50,969 bases of DNA from Ktedonobacteraceae bacterium (lineage in GTDB: Bacteria; Chloroflexota; Ktedonobacteria; Ktedonobacterales; Ktedonobacteraceae): contig JAFAXQ010000079.1 in NCBI GenBank assembly GCA_019240835.1, positions 1 to 50,969 of the forward strand, given 5' to 3'. Position 1 is the stretch's first letter. The number at the start of each line of letters is the position of its first letter. The notes beneath the pieces were generated by a model. That model searched no databases. It was given only the letters and a program-made list of their open reading frames with translations, and had not been told where the DNA came from. Shown in pieces: positions 17,067-25,411 of this stretch. Both the position numbers and the translations under genes were made by a program.

Positions 17067-17072
17067 TATAAT
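17067..17072 (+). promoter_or_regulatory. Candidate -10 box before the ATP-grasp operon
   Basis: A perfect TATAAT lies 43 bases before the ATG at 17116. The nearest -35-like hexamer, CTGACA at 17037-17042, is 24 bases away, which is too far, so the promoter is only partly supported. Confidence 0.35.
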
Positions 17073-17115
17073 ATCGAAAACTTACTTTTTGTTGAATATG
17101 TGAGAGGAAGAATCA

Positions 17116-18018
17116 ATGCTTTTCTGCTTTATCATTGAAAGGGAATATCGACGTGAACCCATGCCGATGGTGGTCGCTGATCGGTTGACCCAATGGGGCC
17201 ACCAAGTCGATTTGCTAGAGCCACAAGCAATGGTCACCAGTTTATCCGACCTAGCAATGCGTAAATACGATGCTTATGTACTGAAGACAGTGTCCGATGG
17301 CCCAGGACTCAGCATTTTGGAGGCAGCAGAGGCCGTAGGCATCCCGACCATCAATAATTCGCGTGCTATTCGTCTGGTGCGCGATAAAGCAGTTGCTGCA
17401 GCAGTCGCTCGTGCACGGGGTCTGCCCTTTCCGCAGAGCTACTTTGTTACCCATCCACGTCTGCTCAAGCAGATTCCTGCAGAGGACTATCCGCTCATTG
17501 TGAAACCGAGCAATGGCAGTTCTCAACGAGGCATCTATCGACTGGAGAGTCCTGCTGACCTGGAGAAGTTAGAGATGGCCGATGTGAAGGCAAATTTCTT
17601 TCTCGCACAGCGTTATATAGAGAACACAGGCTTCGATATCAAGCTCTACGTCACGGGCAAAGAGGTGAGAGCTGTAACGAAAAAATCGGTGCTTCACGCT
17701 GCCGTAGAGGAGAAGCTCATTCCGGTCACAATGGCGCTGCGCAAGGTCGCCCTGGATGTTGGCAAGGTATTCGGGCTGGATATCTACGGTGTGGATGTTC
17801 TTGAGACAGCCCAGGGGCTGATCGTAGTGGACATCAACGATTTTCCTAGTTTCGGACTGGTACCGGGGGCTTCCTCACGCGTCGCGGAATACATTCTTCA
17901 TGCCGCAAAGCGGGCAGAGATGCAGCGCGAAGCCCGTCTCCAACGTGCTCGGCGTCGTCAGGCATCACTGACTGAACAGGATGGTCAGGAGGCTATACAG
18001 GAGCATGGGCGTGTGTAG
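17116..18018 (+). CDS. ATP-grasp enzyme (RimK/ITPK-like), first of two
   Basis: 300 residues with an ATP-grasp fold. A pre-ATP-grasp domain spans ~1-90. The ATP-binding Lys is K130 in LIVKPSNGSSQRG. DIKLYVTGKEVRA follows, then D239-x-N241 in VDINDFPSFG, the metal-binding site. DIKLYV and D-x-N-x-FPSF resemble inositol-phosphate kinase (ITPK) and RimK-type enzymes; the acceptor may be an amine (ligase) or a hydroxyl (kinase). The C-terminal ~35 residues are basic and charged (AKRAEMQREARLQRARRR). SD AGAGGAAG. First gene of a four-gene block; the next start is 45 bases downstream. Confidence 0.82.
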   Translation: MLFCFIIEREYRREPMPMVVADRLTQWGHQVDLLEPQAMVTSLSDLAMRKYDAYVLKTVSDGPGLSILEAAEAVGIPTINNSRAIRLVRDKAVAAAVARARGLPFPQSYFVTHPRLLKQIPAEDYPLIVKPSNGSSQRGIYRLESPADLEKLEMADVKANFFLAQRYIENTGFDIKLYVTGKEVRAVTKKSVLHAAVEEKLIPVTMALRKVALDVGKVFGLDIYGVDVLETAQGLIVVDINDFPSFGLVPGASSRVAEYILHAAKRAEMQREARLQRARRRQASLTEQDGQEAIQEHGRV

Positions 18019-18063
18019 GAATCCGATGTATCGCGTCCATACAGTCTTCCAAGGAGGTTTGCG

Positions 18064-18906
18064 TTGGATATATGTCTTATCATGGATAATCCAGAAACTC
18101 CGAGGCATCCTGTTATCTCCGTGGCGCTTCGCCAATTGGGTGCCTCGCAAGCTGTGCGCTTATTCGATGTGCGTACCCTTACGGGTAGTACTGCTATTGC
18201 CCAGGAAGCGGCCAAACCCCTGGCAGCTCTCTACTTGCTGAAGTCACACGCACCGCAGGCATTGGAACTTGCACACTACTTGGAGCAGTGTGGGGCGTTG
18301 GTCCTCAATAGTTGGGCATCTTCTCTGGCCTGTCAGGACCGTGTTCTGATGGCGCAGTATATGGAAGAGGCACATCTTCCCTGGCCTCATACGCGCAGCT
18401 TTCTGTCACTTGCAGACTTGCTTGAGCAACGGAGTGTGCTTGCGACCCTTTCGTTTCCATGCATTATCAAGAGCTATTACAGCCACCGTGGTGATCTTGT
18501 TGGCAAAGTTGATGGCATTGAGCAATTGTTGGCACTAGAGCCACGTTGGAGTCAGGAGCCAGTGATTCTCCAGGACTTCGTGCCTAGTGACGGCTGGGAC
18601 ATCAAGTTGTGGGTGATCGGAGAGCAAACTTTCGCGGCACGACGGCGTACCCCTCTAGAGCCAGATGCACCAAAGGAAGATTTTCCCATTGCACCGCAGG
18701 AACTTCCAAAGGAGTGGGCACATATTACCCACGAGATCGGTCGTGTCTTTCAGTTGCGCCTCTACGGTGTCGATCTATTGCTCACCGAACGCGGGCCAAT
18801 CATTGTGGATGTTAATTCGTTTCCAGGTTTTCGCGGCGTCCCCGGTGCTGATGAAGCGTTGGTGCATCTGGTCGAAAAGCTGCTACAGGAAAGGCAAGCA
18901 GTATGA
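18064..18906 (+). CDS. ATP-grasp enzyme (RimK/ITPK-like), second of two
   Basis: 280 residues, distantly related to the preceding gene. K136 lies in CIIKSYYSHRGDLVG, followed by WDIKLWVIGEQ and D249-x-N251 in DVNSFPGFRGVPG. The FPGF-x-GV string is close to the end of the ITPK family active site and also compatible with RimK-type ligases. The start is TTG 18064, six bases after a perfect AAGGAGG. The stop overlaps the next ATG by four bases. Two different ATP-grasp proteins in one operon suggest two sequential ATP-dependent steps on one substrate or a heteromeric enzyme (inference). Confidence 0.82.
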   Translation: MDICLIMDNPETPRHPVISVALRQLGASQAVRLFDVRTLTGSTAIAQEAAKPLAALYLLKSHAPQALELAHYLEQCGALVLNSWASSLACQDRVLMAQYMEEAHLPWPHTRSFLSLADLLEQRSVLATLSFPCIIKSYYSHRGDLVGKVDGIEQLLALEPRWSQEPVILQDFVPSDGWDIKLWVIGEQTFAARRRTPLEPDAPKEDFPIAPQELPKEWAHITHEIGRVFQLRLYGVDLLLTERGPIIVDVNSFPGFRGVPGADEALVHLVEKLLQERQAV

Positions 18907-20426
18907 ATCATTCCGCGGATTCTTTAGATACTGATACTTCCTTGTCAATTGTGGAACTTCCCTTGGTGCTCACGGCGCTCTTTGCAAGGGTCCGTCGTCC
19001 ACTACTGTCGGCTTCTCACGAACCACTGGGATTGTTTGTACGCTACCTACGTCGCAAACCTGCAAGAGGACTCGCTGTCATCTATACGGTAGACGAGCTA
19101 AGAAGCAAACCTTCTCGTAAGAAAGTAGCAAATGCACCTAACCGCTCTGTAAGTCTCACGCTCGACGAGCAGGCACTTAAGGGCGCTCGCATTCGCTTTA
19201 GCACGCAGCAGGCGCAGCAAGCGCCGCTAGAAGTGCAGTCTTCGGGAGTGATCCGCGTAGCAGATCTAGGACTCTCTGTGCAGGCATTTCCTGCAGATAA
19301 TGGCCTTCCTGCGCTGGCCACAAGCTGTGATACCTCTCGCCACAGCCTTCTGTTTGCCACCTTAGAGAGTGCGGCACAAGAGGAGTTGCGGAGTTCAGCC
19401 TGGCAGCTCATCGCGGCACAGGCACAACCAGTACGCTATAAGCCCGCGAATCGCTGTGTTATTCGCTACCGATTGGTTCTGCAGTCGAGCACAATGGCTT
19501 CACAGCGCGACCTGACCATCTTCGGCAAAGTCTACGCTGATCCTCACCAGGCGCACGCGGTCCAGATGTTGCAACGGCAACTGTATGATGAACAGGCAAG
19601 AGCAGGCCAAGTACCGTTCCTGCCGCGTCCTCTCGCCATCATTGATGAATTAGGTCTCACTCTCAACGAAGCAGTACAGCCTATAGGTGCAGATGAACTG
19701 GATACAGATGGCTCAGGCGACTTCGAAGCACAGTTGCGTACAGGCACGCAAGCGCTGCAAGCGCGTATAGTACGAGGCCGTGGCGGGCAGATCACCCAAG
19801 TCATGCTACCGAGCGAGGAGCTGCACCTGAGCGCACTGGCTTTAACCCGCCTGCATACCAGTGTGGTACGCCCAGAGGGTGCGCCGCGCACTGGTGCGAA
19901 GGAGGCGAAGCGCACACGCGAACGAGCGGCGCTGCTGGCCGCACACAATCCGCAGCAGGCTGAAGGAGTATGGCATCTTGCGCACGAGCTTGCCGCACGC
20001 CTGGAAACGCTGCAACCTGCTGCCTATTGGCCCGTTCATGGAGGCTTTAAAGCCAGTCAGTTACTCTTCCACGGCCATAACGTCTTTGTAGTAGACTTCG
20101 ATGGCTTCTGCCTGGCCGACCCTGCGCTCGATGTTGGCTATTTCCTGGCCTATCTACGTCCGAGTGGGTTGTGGTATCAGCGTGCGGGCATGCGTCAATG
20201 GTTCGCAGATGCCGCTGAGATCTTCATGAACGTCTATCGCCAAGGGCTGCTCGAACGGGGAGAGGCTCAAGCTGTCGTCGATGCTATCCTGCAGCGTTCT
20301 CGTCTCTACGAGGCCGCGTTGCTCTTTAAAATCGCGACCCGCCGCGTCAATCGTCTCAATAGTCCACGACCTAAAGAACTAGCAGCGATTCTTCGTGAGA
20401 TTGCTACTTGTCTGGCGGAGAAGTGA
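18903..20426 (+). CDS. APH-fold phosphotransferase-like protein with altered active site
   Basis: 507 residues. The C-terminal half has the aminoglycoside/choline-kinase-like fold: a VRYKPANRCVIRYRL strand-helix near residue 180, PVHGGFKASQLL with H379-G380-G381, and VVDFDGFCLADPALDVG with D398 and D400. In the family the brief motif is HGD followed by an Asn; here the catalytic Asp position is Gly and the Asn is replaced by Gln (ASQLL). D398 and D400 still match the metal-binding DFD. The N-terminal ~160 residues are not recognised. It overlaps the previous gene by four bases. It may be a pseudoenzyme or use a different base. Confidence 0.75.
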   Translation: MNHSADSLDTDTSLSIVELPLVLTALFARVRRPLLSASHEPLGLFVRYLRRKPARGLAVIYTVDELRSKPSRKKVANAPNRSVSLTLDEQALKGARIRFSTQQAQQAPLEVQSSGVIRVADLGLSVQAFPADNGLPALATSCDTSRHSLLFATLESAAQEELRSSAWQLIAAQAQPVRYKPANRCVIRYRLVLQSSTMASQRDLTIFGKVYADPHQAHAVQMLQRQLYDEQARAGQVPFLPRPLAIIDELGLTLNEAVQPIGADELDTDGSGDFEAQLRTGTQALQARIVRGRGGQITQVMLPSEELHLSALALTRLHTSVVRPEGAPRTGAKEAKRTRERAALLAAHNPQQAEGVWHLAHELAARLETLQPAAYWPVHGGFKASQLLFHGHNVFVVDFDGFCLADPALDVGYFLAYLRPSGLWYQRAGMRQWFADAAEIFMNVYRQGLLERGEAQAVVDAILQRSRLYEAALLFKIATRRVNRLNSPRPKELAAILREIATCLAEK

Positions 20427-20436
20427 GGAGGAGATT

Positions 20437-22803
20437 ATGTTATTCAAGTTCTTATACCGCAATCTAAGAGGTTATCGTCTTCTTGTCTTGCTCGCCATCC
20501 TCATGACGGTCACGCAGGTAGGCTCTGACATCCTTGCAGCCTTACCGCTCAAGTTTATTCCGAGTAAAATTCAGAATCCTGGCTCGGACCCGGCCTGTAC
20601 GTACCCGTTTCTGGGTGGGGTGCTCAATTGGTTTAACAGATTTGACTCGAACCCTCCCACACAAGCGCCATGCCCACTCTCATCGCCAAATCCCAATCTG
20701 GCATTTAGTCACAGCACGAATGGCGTCATCATCTTCTCAGTGGTAGTGTTGCTGATCTTTAGCATTCTCAGTGCCATTCTGATCTACGTTGAACTCTCTC
20801 TGGCTACTAACATCGCACAGAATTTGACGGCACGGCTGCGCCGACAATTGTTTGAACATTTGCAACGTCTGTCACTGGACTGGCATGGTAAACAGAAGAA
20901 GGGTGATCTCGTTCAACGTATCACTGGCAACATTGCCGATATAGAGAAACTTGTCACAGATGGGCTGGTGGACCTGCTGGCTGGTAGCCTTACACTTATC
21001 GGCGTGGCGATCATTATGTACACGATTAGTCCTCCATATACACTGCTCTCTATTGCTATTGCGCCCGCGCTGTTCATGATCGTGCTGACCTACACGAAAA
21101 ACATCAAGGCGGCTAGCAAAAAGGCTTCCAAGGCTGCTGGGCAGGTGGCAGATGTTGCCACAGAAGACATGAATGCCTTGACGGTTATTAAGGTCTTTAC
21201 ACGTGAAGAACAGGAGGATCTGCGCTTTGGACGATACGTCGGTAAAAATCGTGAGGCCGCACTGCGTGCTGGGGGTCTGCAAGCTCAGTTCACACCCATC
21301 GTTGCCATTCTGGTCGCGCTCGGCACTGCCATTATTGTAGGTGTAGGTGGCTATGTCGCGGCTGACAACTCCTTCCGCGTTTTTGGGCCGCTTGTTATCC
21401 AGCCAGGTGCCGTCGATATCGGTACGTTAATCGTCTTCCTCCTCTACCTCAAGATGCTCTATCAGCCTATGCGCGACCTTTCCAAGTTGACCAATCTCGC
21501 TAGTAGCGCTGGCGCTGGCGCTGAGCGTATTCAGGAGGTGTTAGACCAGGCACCAGAGGTACTTGAGAGTGGCGCTTCCTACTATGGACCACGAAAGCTG
21601 CGCGGTGAGATTACCTTTGACAATGTCACATTTGGTTACAATAAAGAGCGCCTCGTGCTTAATGGTATCAACCTGCACATTCAGCAGGGCAAGAAAGTTG
21701 CCCTTGTAGGTCTTTCTGGCGGTGGTAAGACCACACTGGTCAAGCTGATTCCACGCTTCTATGAGGTCACGAGTGGGTCGGTGATGATTGATAACGTCGA
21801 TAACCGTATGTATCCTCTCAGCATCTTGCGCCAGAATATAAGCATGGTCTTGCAAGATTCCGTGCTCTTCGAGGGAACCATTCGCGAAAATATTGAGATT
21901 GGCAAACCAGGAGCTAGCGAACAGGAAATTATCGAAGCTGCACAGCGGGCGCACATGCACGAGACGATCATGAGTTTGCCAGACGGCTATGATACATACG
22001 TGCGTGAACAAGGTAAGAACTTCTCCGGTGGACAACGGCAGCGTCTGGCCATTGCGCGTGCGATTCTGCGTGATGCACCTATTCTGGTTCTTGATGAGCC
22101 AACTGCGAGTCTAGATGTTGAGGCCGAGGCTGAGGTCATGCACGCTCTGGACACGCTGGTCGTCGGGCGCACGGTGCTGATGATCTCCCATCGTCTCAGT
22201 ACGCTCGGCAACGTGGATGAGATTATTGTGCTAAAGGATGGCCGTATTGTCGAACAGGGCACTTTCAAAGAATTGAGGCGTCAGGACGGTGTATTCGCAC
22301 GCCTACTTGAGGAACAAAACCGCTATAACGCCGAGCGTGCAGGTGACAAGTCGATCCTGCGCTCAGCTTTTGCCTTACCACAATATGTTGCTGCAGAGCA
22401 GCCTAGCAACTTTTCTCGGCAACGCCATGTCTCGCCTGTACCTGTACAGCAGTATAATGGAAGTAAGAACAATGCTGCCGTTGGGCAGTGGGCGTCAGTG
22501 CCGTCTAAAAATGCGCGTGTGCTGATCGAACTCGACGGAAAGATTATCGGCGAACAGCAACTCGATAAGCCAGTGCTCAGCGTTGGTCGCCTCAGCAACA
22601 ACGATGTGGCAATTCCCAATCAGCGTGTCTCTCGTCTACATGCCAAGATTCGCTGGGAGAATGCAGCATGGGTCATTGAGGATGCCGATAGTGTGAACGG
22701 TCTTGTCTACGAAGGCAGTCGTATTGAGCGGCACGTGTTCTCCAATGGAGACCGCATCTTTGTTGCCCCAACGGCGGTGCTACATTATCAAGTGGCTTCG
22801 TAG
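20437..22803 (+). CDS. ABC exporter (TMD-NBD) with C-terminal FHA domain
   Basis: 788 residues. Residues ~1-370 form a type IV exporter transmembrane domain with an unusually long first extracellular loop containing Cys-Pro-rich sequence. The nucleotide-binding domain has Walker A GLSGGGKTTL at ~425, Q-loop VLQDSVLFEG, signature FSGGQRQRLAIARA, Walker B ILVLDEPTASLD and switch His in MISHRLS. After a ~60-residue linker, residues ~693-788 form an FHA domain (LSVGRLSNNDVAI, QRVSRLHAKI, DSVNGLVYEG), which normally binds phosphothreonine. The start is ATG 20437 behind GAGGAGGAG, ten bases after the APH-like stop. It probably exports the product of the upstream enzymes. Confidence 0.9.
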   Translation: MLFKFLYRNLRGYRLLVLLAILMTVTQVGSDILAALPLKFIPSKIQNPGSDPACTYPFLGGVLNWFNRFDSNPPTQAPCPLSSPNPNLAFSHSTNGVIIFSVVVLLIFSILSAILIYVELSLATNIAQNLTARLRRQLFEHLQRLSLDWHGKQKKGDLVQRITGNIADIEKLVTDGLVDLLAGSLTLIGVAIIMYTISPPYTLLSIAIAPALFMIVLTYTKNIKAASKKASKAAGQVADVATEDMNALTVIKVFTREEQEDLRFGRYVGKNREAALRAGGLQAQFTPIVAILVALGTAIIVGVGGYVAADNSFRVFGPLVIQPGAVDIGTLIVFLLYLKMLYQPMRDLSKLTNLASSAGAGAERIQEVLDQAPEVLESGASYYGPRKLRGEITFDNVTFGYNKERLVLNGINLHIQQGKKVALVGLSGGGKTTLVKLIPRFYEVTSGSVMIDNVDNRMYPLSILRQNISMVLQDSVLFEGTIRENIEIGKPGASEQEIIEAAQRAHMHETIMSLPDGYDTYVREQGKNFSGGQRQRLAIARAILRDAPILVLDEPTASLDVEAEAEVMHALDTLVVGRTVLMISHRLSTLGNVDEIIVLKDGRIVEQGTFKELRRQDGVFARLLEEQNRYNAERAGDKSILRSAFALPQYVAAEQPSNFSRQRHVSPVPVQQYNGSKNNAAVGQWASVPSKNARVLIELDGKIIGEQQLDKPVLSVGRLSNNDVAIPNQRVSRLHAKIRWENAAWVIEDADSVNGLVYEGSRIERHVFSNGDRIFVAPTAVLHYQVAS

Positions 22804-22822
22804 GGGGATTAATAGCAAATTT

Positions 22823-22860
22823 GGTGCAAGAGGGATGCTTGGGAGCATCCCTCTTGCACC
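22823..22860. terminator. Strong bidirectional terminator
   Basis: GGTGCAAGAGGGATGCT (22823-22839) pairs perfectly with 22844-22860 over a TGGG loop. The stem is flanked by AAATTT on the left and AGATTT on the right, giving a T-tract on each strand. It separates the convergent ABC-FHA and HTH/TPR genes. Confidence 0.85.
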
Positions 22861-22910
22861 AGATTTGACTTCTCGTATTCTTAACATGCCCTTCCAGTAT
22901 AGAGCATCGG

Positions 22911-24164
22911 TTAGAAAATGCCCAACTGTACACCTAAATTATGCACATACGGATTCGTGCTGCTCAGCTCCATCAGTTCATGGTACAACGTTACTACCTG
23001 TGCTTCTCCTGTTTGTGACCCCATCAGCTTGGCAACTTCTAGGGCTTGGACTGCCATCTTTGCACCCCCCTCAAGGTCATGCTCTGCGAGAAAAAGCCTT
23101 GCCTCTGTCAAAGAGAAAAACATGCGCCATACTGTAAGTTCAGCGGGAAATGCTTTCCATGCCAGATTGAGTTCATTGCGTGCGTCTTTGAGATACTTTT
23201 TGGTGGTCGGGTGCAGTCGGGAAAACTGTAGCAAGGTCTTAGCTTTCTCATGGTGAACGGCGGCAAGATTGGGCTTGAGAAAACTACTGTCCTGCTCAAT
23301 ATTTCCTTTATACACGAGCGTTAATGCTTTCTCTAACCAGCGCTGAATCTGCTTCTCCAGGGTTTCGTCACCGGCGGTATATATCGCGTTGGCATTGGCT
23401 GCCACCAGATACACATTCATTCTGAGCGGTGACCGCACGTGTTCTACACGCTCTACTGCCCCTTGGATCGCTTGCTGTGCCAAATCGTAGTTACCGTGCC
23501 CCATATGCAGTTCTGAACCTCTGAACAACGCTGCTACGAGTAACTCGTTGTCCTCAAGGTCAGTCGCAAGCCGAACCGCTTCCCTGCTGTCAGACAAAGC
23601 AACCTTTTTGTCATTGTCGTCGGTTCCACGATAGTCCATGATTCTTAAATGAAGCTGATAGAACTGGCAGAGCAGATATTGCCAGGCTTCTTGTTGTGAG
23701 GCTGGCGCTTGTTTGGTAATAGCCCGTAGCTTGCGCAGTCGCCTGTCAATGCGAGGGGCAATCTCTAGCAGTTTGCCAGCATAGAGGCATTCCCAGCCCA
23801 TGACCAGTAGATCCTCATACTGGTAGTAGGCATCTTCTTCGAGCAGTTCTACCATATCAGACAGAGGGTCTGTCGGGTTTCCCATCGCGTCTTGGTAGGT
23901 CACCAGACGCCAATCTAGCCCCAGCAGGGCCGGGGGGATTCTGAGCAACTTGGCCAGCAAGATGCGGCGTTCGTGATCGTTGAGCATCATCGTAATTTCC
24001 CATTCTTGTACGGTGCGTAGATTGTAGCCTGACGCTGCGGCAAACTCCACCTGCGTTGGGTAGCGCAGCTTGCGGTAATGGGAGATGACCTCTCCCATAT
24101 GCGGTAAAATGCCGTTGCCAGGGGAAAAGTCCCCGTAGTGTCTCCACCAATACAGCTCACTCAT
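22911..24164 (-). CDS. XRE-type HTH regulator with TPR-like C-terminal region
   Basis: 417 residues. After a short aromatic N-terminus (MSELYWWRHYGDF), residues ~20-80 are a Cro/CI-type helix-turn-helix (MGEVISHYRKLRYPTQVEFA, SGYNLRTVQEWE). The rest is alpha-helical, with TPR-like repeats (e.g. DLAQQAIQGAVERVEH, ELNLAWKAFPAELTVW). Such regulators often sense a peptide or partner through the TPR region. The start is ATG 24164, nine bases after GAGGTG; an in-frame GTG four codons upstream is less likely. It converges on the ABC-FHA gene. Confidence 0.85.
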   Translation of the reverse strand: MSELYWWRHYGDFSPGNGILPHMGEVISHYRKLRYPTQVEFAAASGYNLRTVQEWEITMMLNDHERRILLAKLLRIPPALLGLDWRLVTYQDAMGNPTDPLSDMVELLEEDAYYQYEDLLVMGWECLYAGKLLEIAPRIDRRLRKLRAITKQAPASQQEAWQYLLCQFYQLHLRIMDYRGTDDNDKKVALSDSREAVRLATDLEDNELLVAALFRGSELHMGHGNYDLAQQAIQGAVERVEHVRSPLRMNVYLVAANANAIYTAGDETLEKQIQRWLEKALTLVYKGNIEQDSSFLKPNLAAVHHEKAKTLLQFSRLHPTTKKYLKDARNELNLAWKAFPAELTVWRMFFSLTEARLFLAEHDLEGGAKMAVQALEVAKLMGSQTGEAQVVTLYHELMELSSTNPYVHNLGVQLGIF

Positions 24165-24340
24165 ATTGTATCTCACCTCTCCCTTGTTGAGTATACTTGA
24201 GAAAATCTAGGAGTATTGTATAGGTTAACGTGCAACTGTGCAAGCAGGCATGTGACCTTAGCTTGTGTCCCTTGTCAGCGTTGATAGCCATCTTTCCAGA
24301 CAACTTCCTTCCGGTGTTTGTGCGTTTCTCGACGCCTCCG

Positions 24341-24349
24341 TGCTATAAT
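24341..24349 (+). promoter_or_regulatory. Extended -10 promoter
   Basis: TGCTATAAT matches the extended -10 consensus TGnTATAAT. Transcription would begin about 24356, just before copy C of the 42-bp element and the gene at 24421. Confidence 0.6.
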
Positions 24350-24361
24350 AGCTTCAGAGAC

Positions 24362-24403
24362 AGGCTTTACGGCAGTTCCCTATGAACTACCGAAGGCTGA
24401 AAT
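24362..24403 (+). repeat. 42-bp dispersed palindromic element, copy C (degenerate)
   Basis: Runs from AGGCTTTAC through GGCAGTTC, loop CCTAT and GAACTACCG to GGCTGAAAT. It aligns with copies A and B over the full 42 bases with scattered changes, and the stem is partly broken. It lies in the predicted 5' leader of the gene at 24421. Confidence 0.65.
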
Positions 24404-24420
24404 GAGGAGGAAATTTCCAC

Positions 24421-24798
24421 ATGCTCGTACGTATCACAGTCATGGTACTGCGTATCAGCGCTATATTGGCACTCATTCTTGGCATTCTCTTTTGGTTCAA
24501 CGTTGCCAATAGTCTTCTTCCCATCCACATGCTATTAGGCATTATTGTTACGCTCTCACTATGGACGTTGGGCGGCGCGATAGCCGCGACCAAAGGCAGC
24601 ATTGGCCTTACGATAGGTGCTTTCGTCCTGGGTCTACTGGTTATTGGCCTTGGAGTGACGCAGCAGAGGCTGCTGGTGGGTTCACTGCACTGGATTATTC
24701 AGGTGCTGCACCTGCTATTTGGGCTAGCAGCAATAGGCATGGGAGAGGCAATAGCGGGTCGCTACAGGCGTCTCAATAAAGTAGTAGTCGCCAATTAA
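24421..24798 (+). CDS. Small four-helix membrane protein
   Basis: 125 residues with about four hydrophobic segments (~8-26, ~32-52, ~60-80, ~88-108), a basic end (GRYRRLNKV) and no visible catalytic motif. SD GAGGAGG lies about ten bases before the ATG. An extended -10 promoter and copy C of the dispersed repeat form its upstream region. Family not recognised; it resembles generic small integral membrane proteins. Confidence 0.7.
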   Translation: MLVRITVMVLRISAILALILGILFWFNVANSLLPIHMLLGIIVTLSLWTLGGAIAATKGSIGLTIGAFVLGLLVIGLGVTQQRLLVGSLHWIIQVLHLLFGLAAIGMGEAIAGRYRRLNKVVVAN

Positions 24799-24826
24799 AA
24801 TTTGTACAGGAACAGGTAAAAAAAGC

Positions 24827-25315
24827 CTACTCCTGTAGTGTGTCTTCTCCGTTAATTGCCGACTCATACACTTCCAACAGCCTGGGCACGGTCTCGTATT
24901 TGCCCAGTTCAGATGGATCGATCCAGCGCATCTGCGTCGCCTCGTAATCCGTCTGAATGCTGTCGGGCGTGAGCACTTCGAAGAGGAAAGGGTGAATGTA
25001 GAAGTGGCGTCCCAGCTCCTCGTCGCTGTACTCTACAACAGCGCCACGTTTAAGCATACGTACCTGCTCGCCCTGGAGCGTCGTCTCCTCGCGTATCTCG
25101 GTGTATGCTTGCTCATCAGGCGTGACATTTGGCTCGACGAAGCCGCTAATGCCAGCCCATCGACCACGATAACTACCGACGTGCTGGCTACGCTGCACAA
25201 TGAGTATATGCCCACTGTGCGCATCTGGATCGGACGATGTAACAGTTCCCTTTTGGATACGTTGCAAAAAACATGTCACAACATGTGTTTGTTGAAGCTG
25301 TGGTTGCGTCGTCAT
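24827..25315 (-). CDS. Nudix-family hydrolase-like protein, divergent Nudix box
   Basis: 162 residues with a Nudix fold: HVGSYRGRWAGISGFVEP, then TEIREET within the Nudix helix. Against GX5EX7REUXEEXGU, the first Glu is Val, the Arg of REU is Thr and the Gly after EE is Thr, while the metal-binding EE pair is kept. Nudix enzymes cleave nucleoside diphosphates linked to another group. The variant box suggests altered or reduced activity, but the metal ligands remain. The SD is weak. Confidence 0.8.
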   Translation of the reverse strand: MTTQPQLQQTHVVTCFLQRIQKGTVTSSDPDAHSGHILIVQRSQHVGSYRGRWAGISGFVEPNVTPDEQAYTEIREETTLQGEQVRMLKRGAVVEYSDEELGRHFYIHPFLFEVLTPDSIQTDYEATQMRWIDPSELGKYETVPRLLEVYESAINGEDTLQE

Positions 25316-25411
25316 GGTACTATCATATCACACCTAGGCCGACTATCCCCATAGGGGATGCGAGAAGGCAGACAACGGCTTTTACATCACCCTGCAGGAG
25401 TGATTTTTTAG

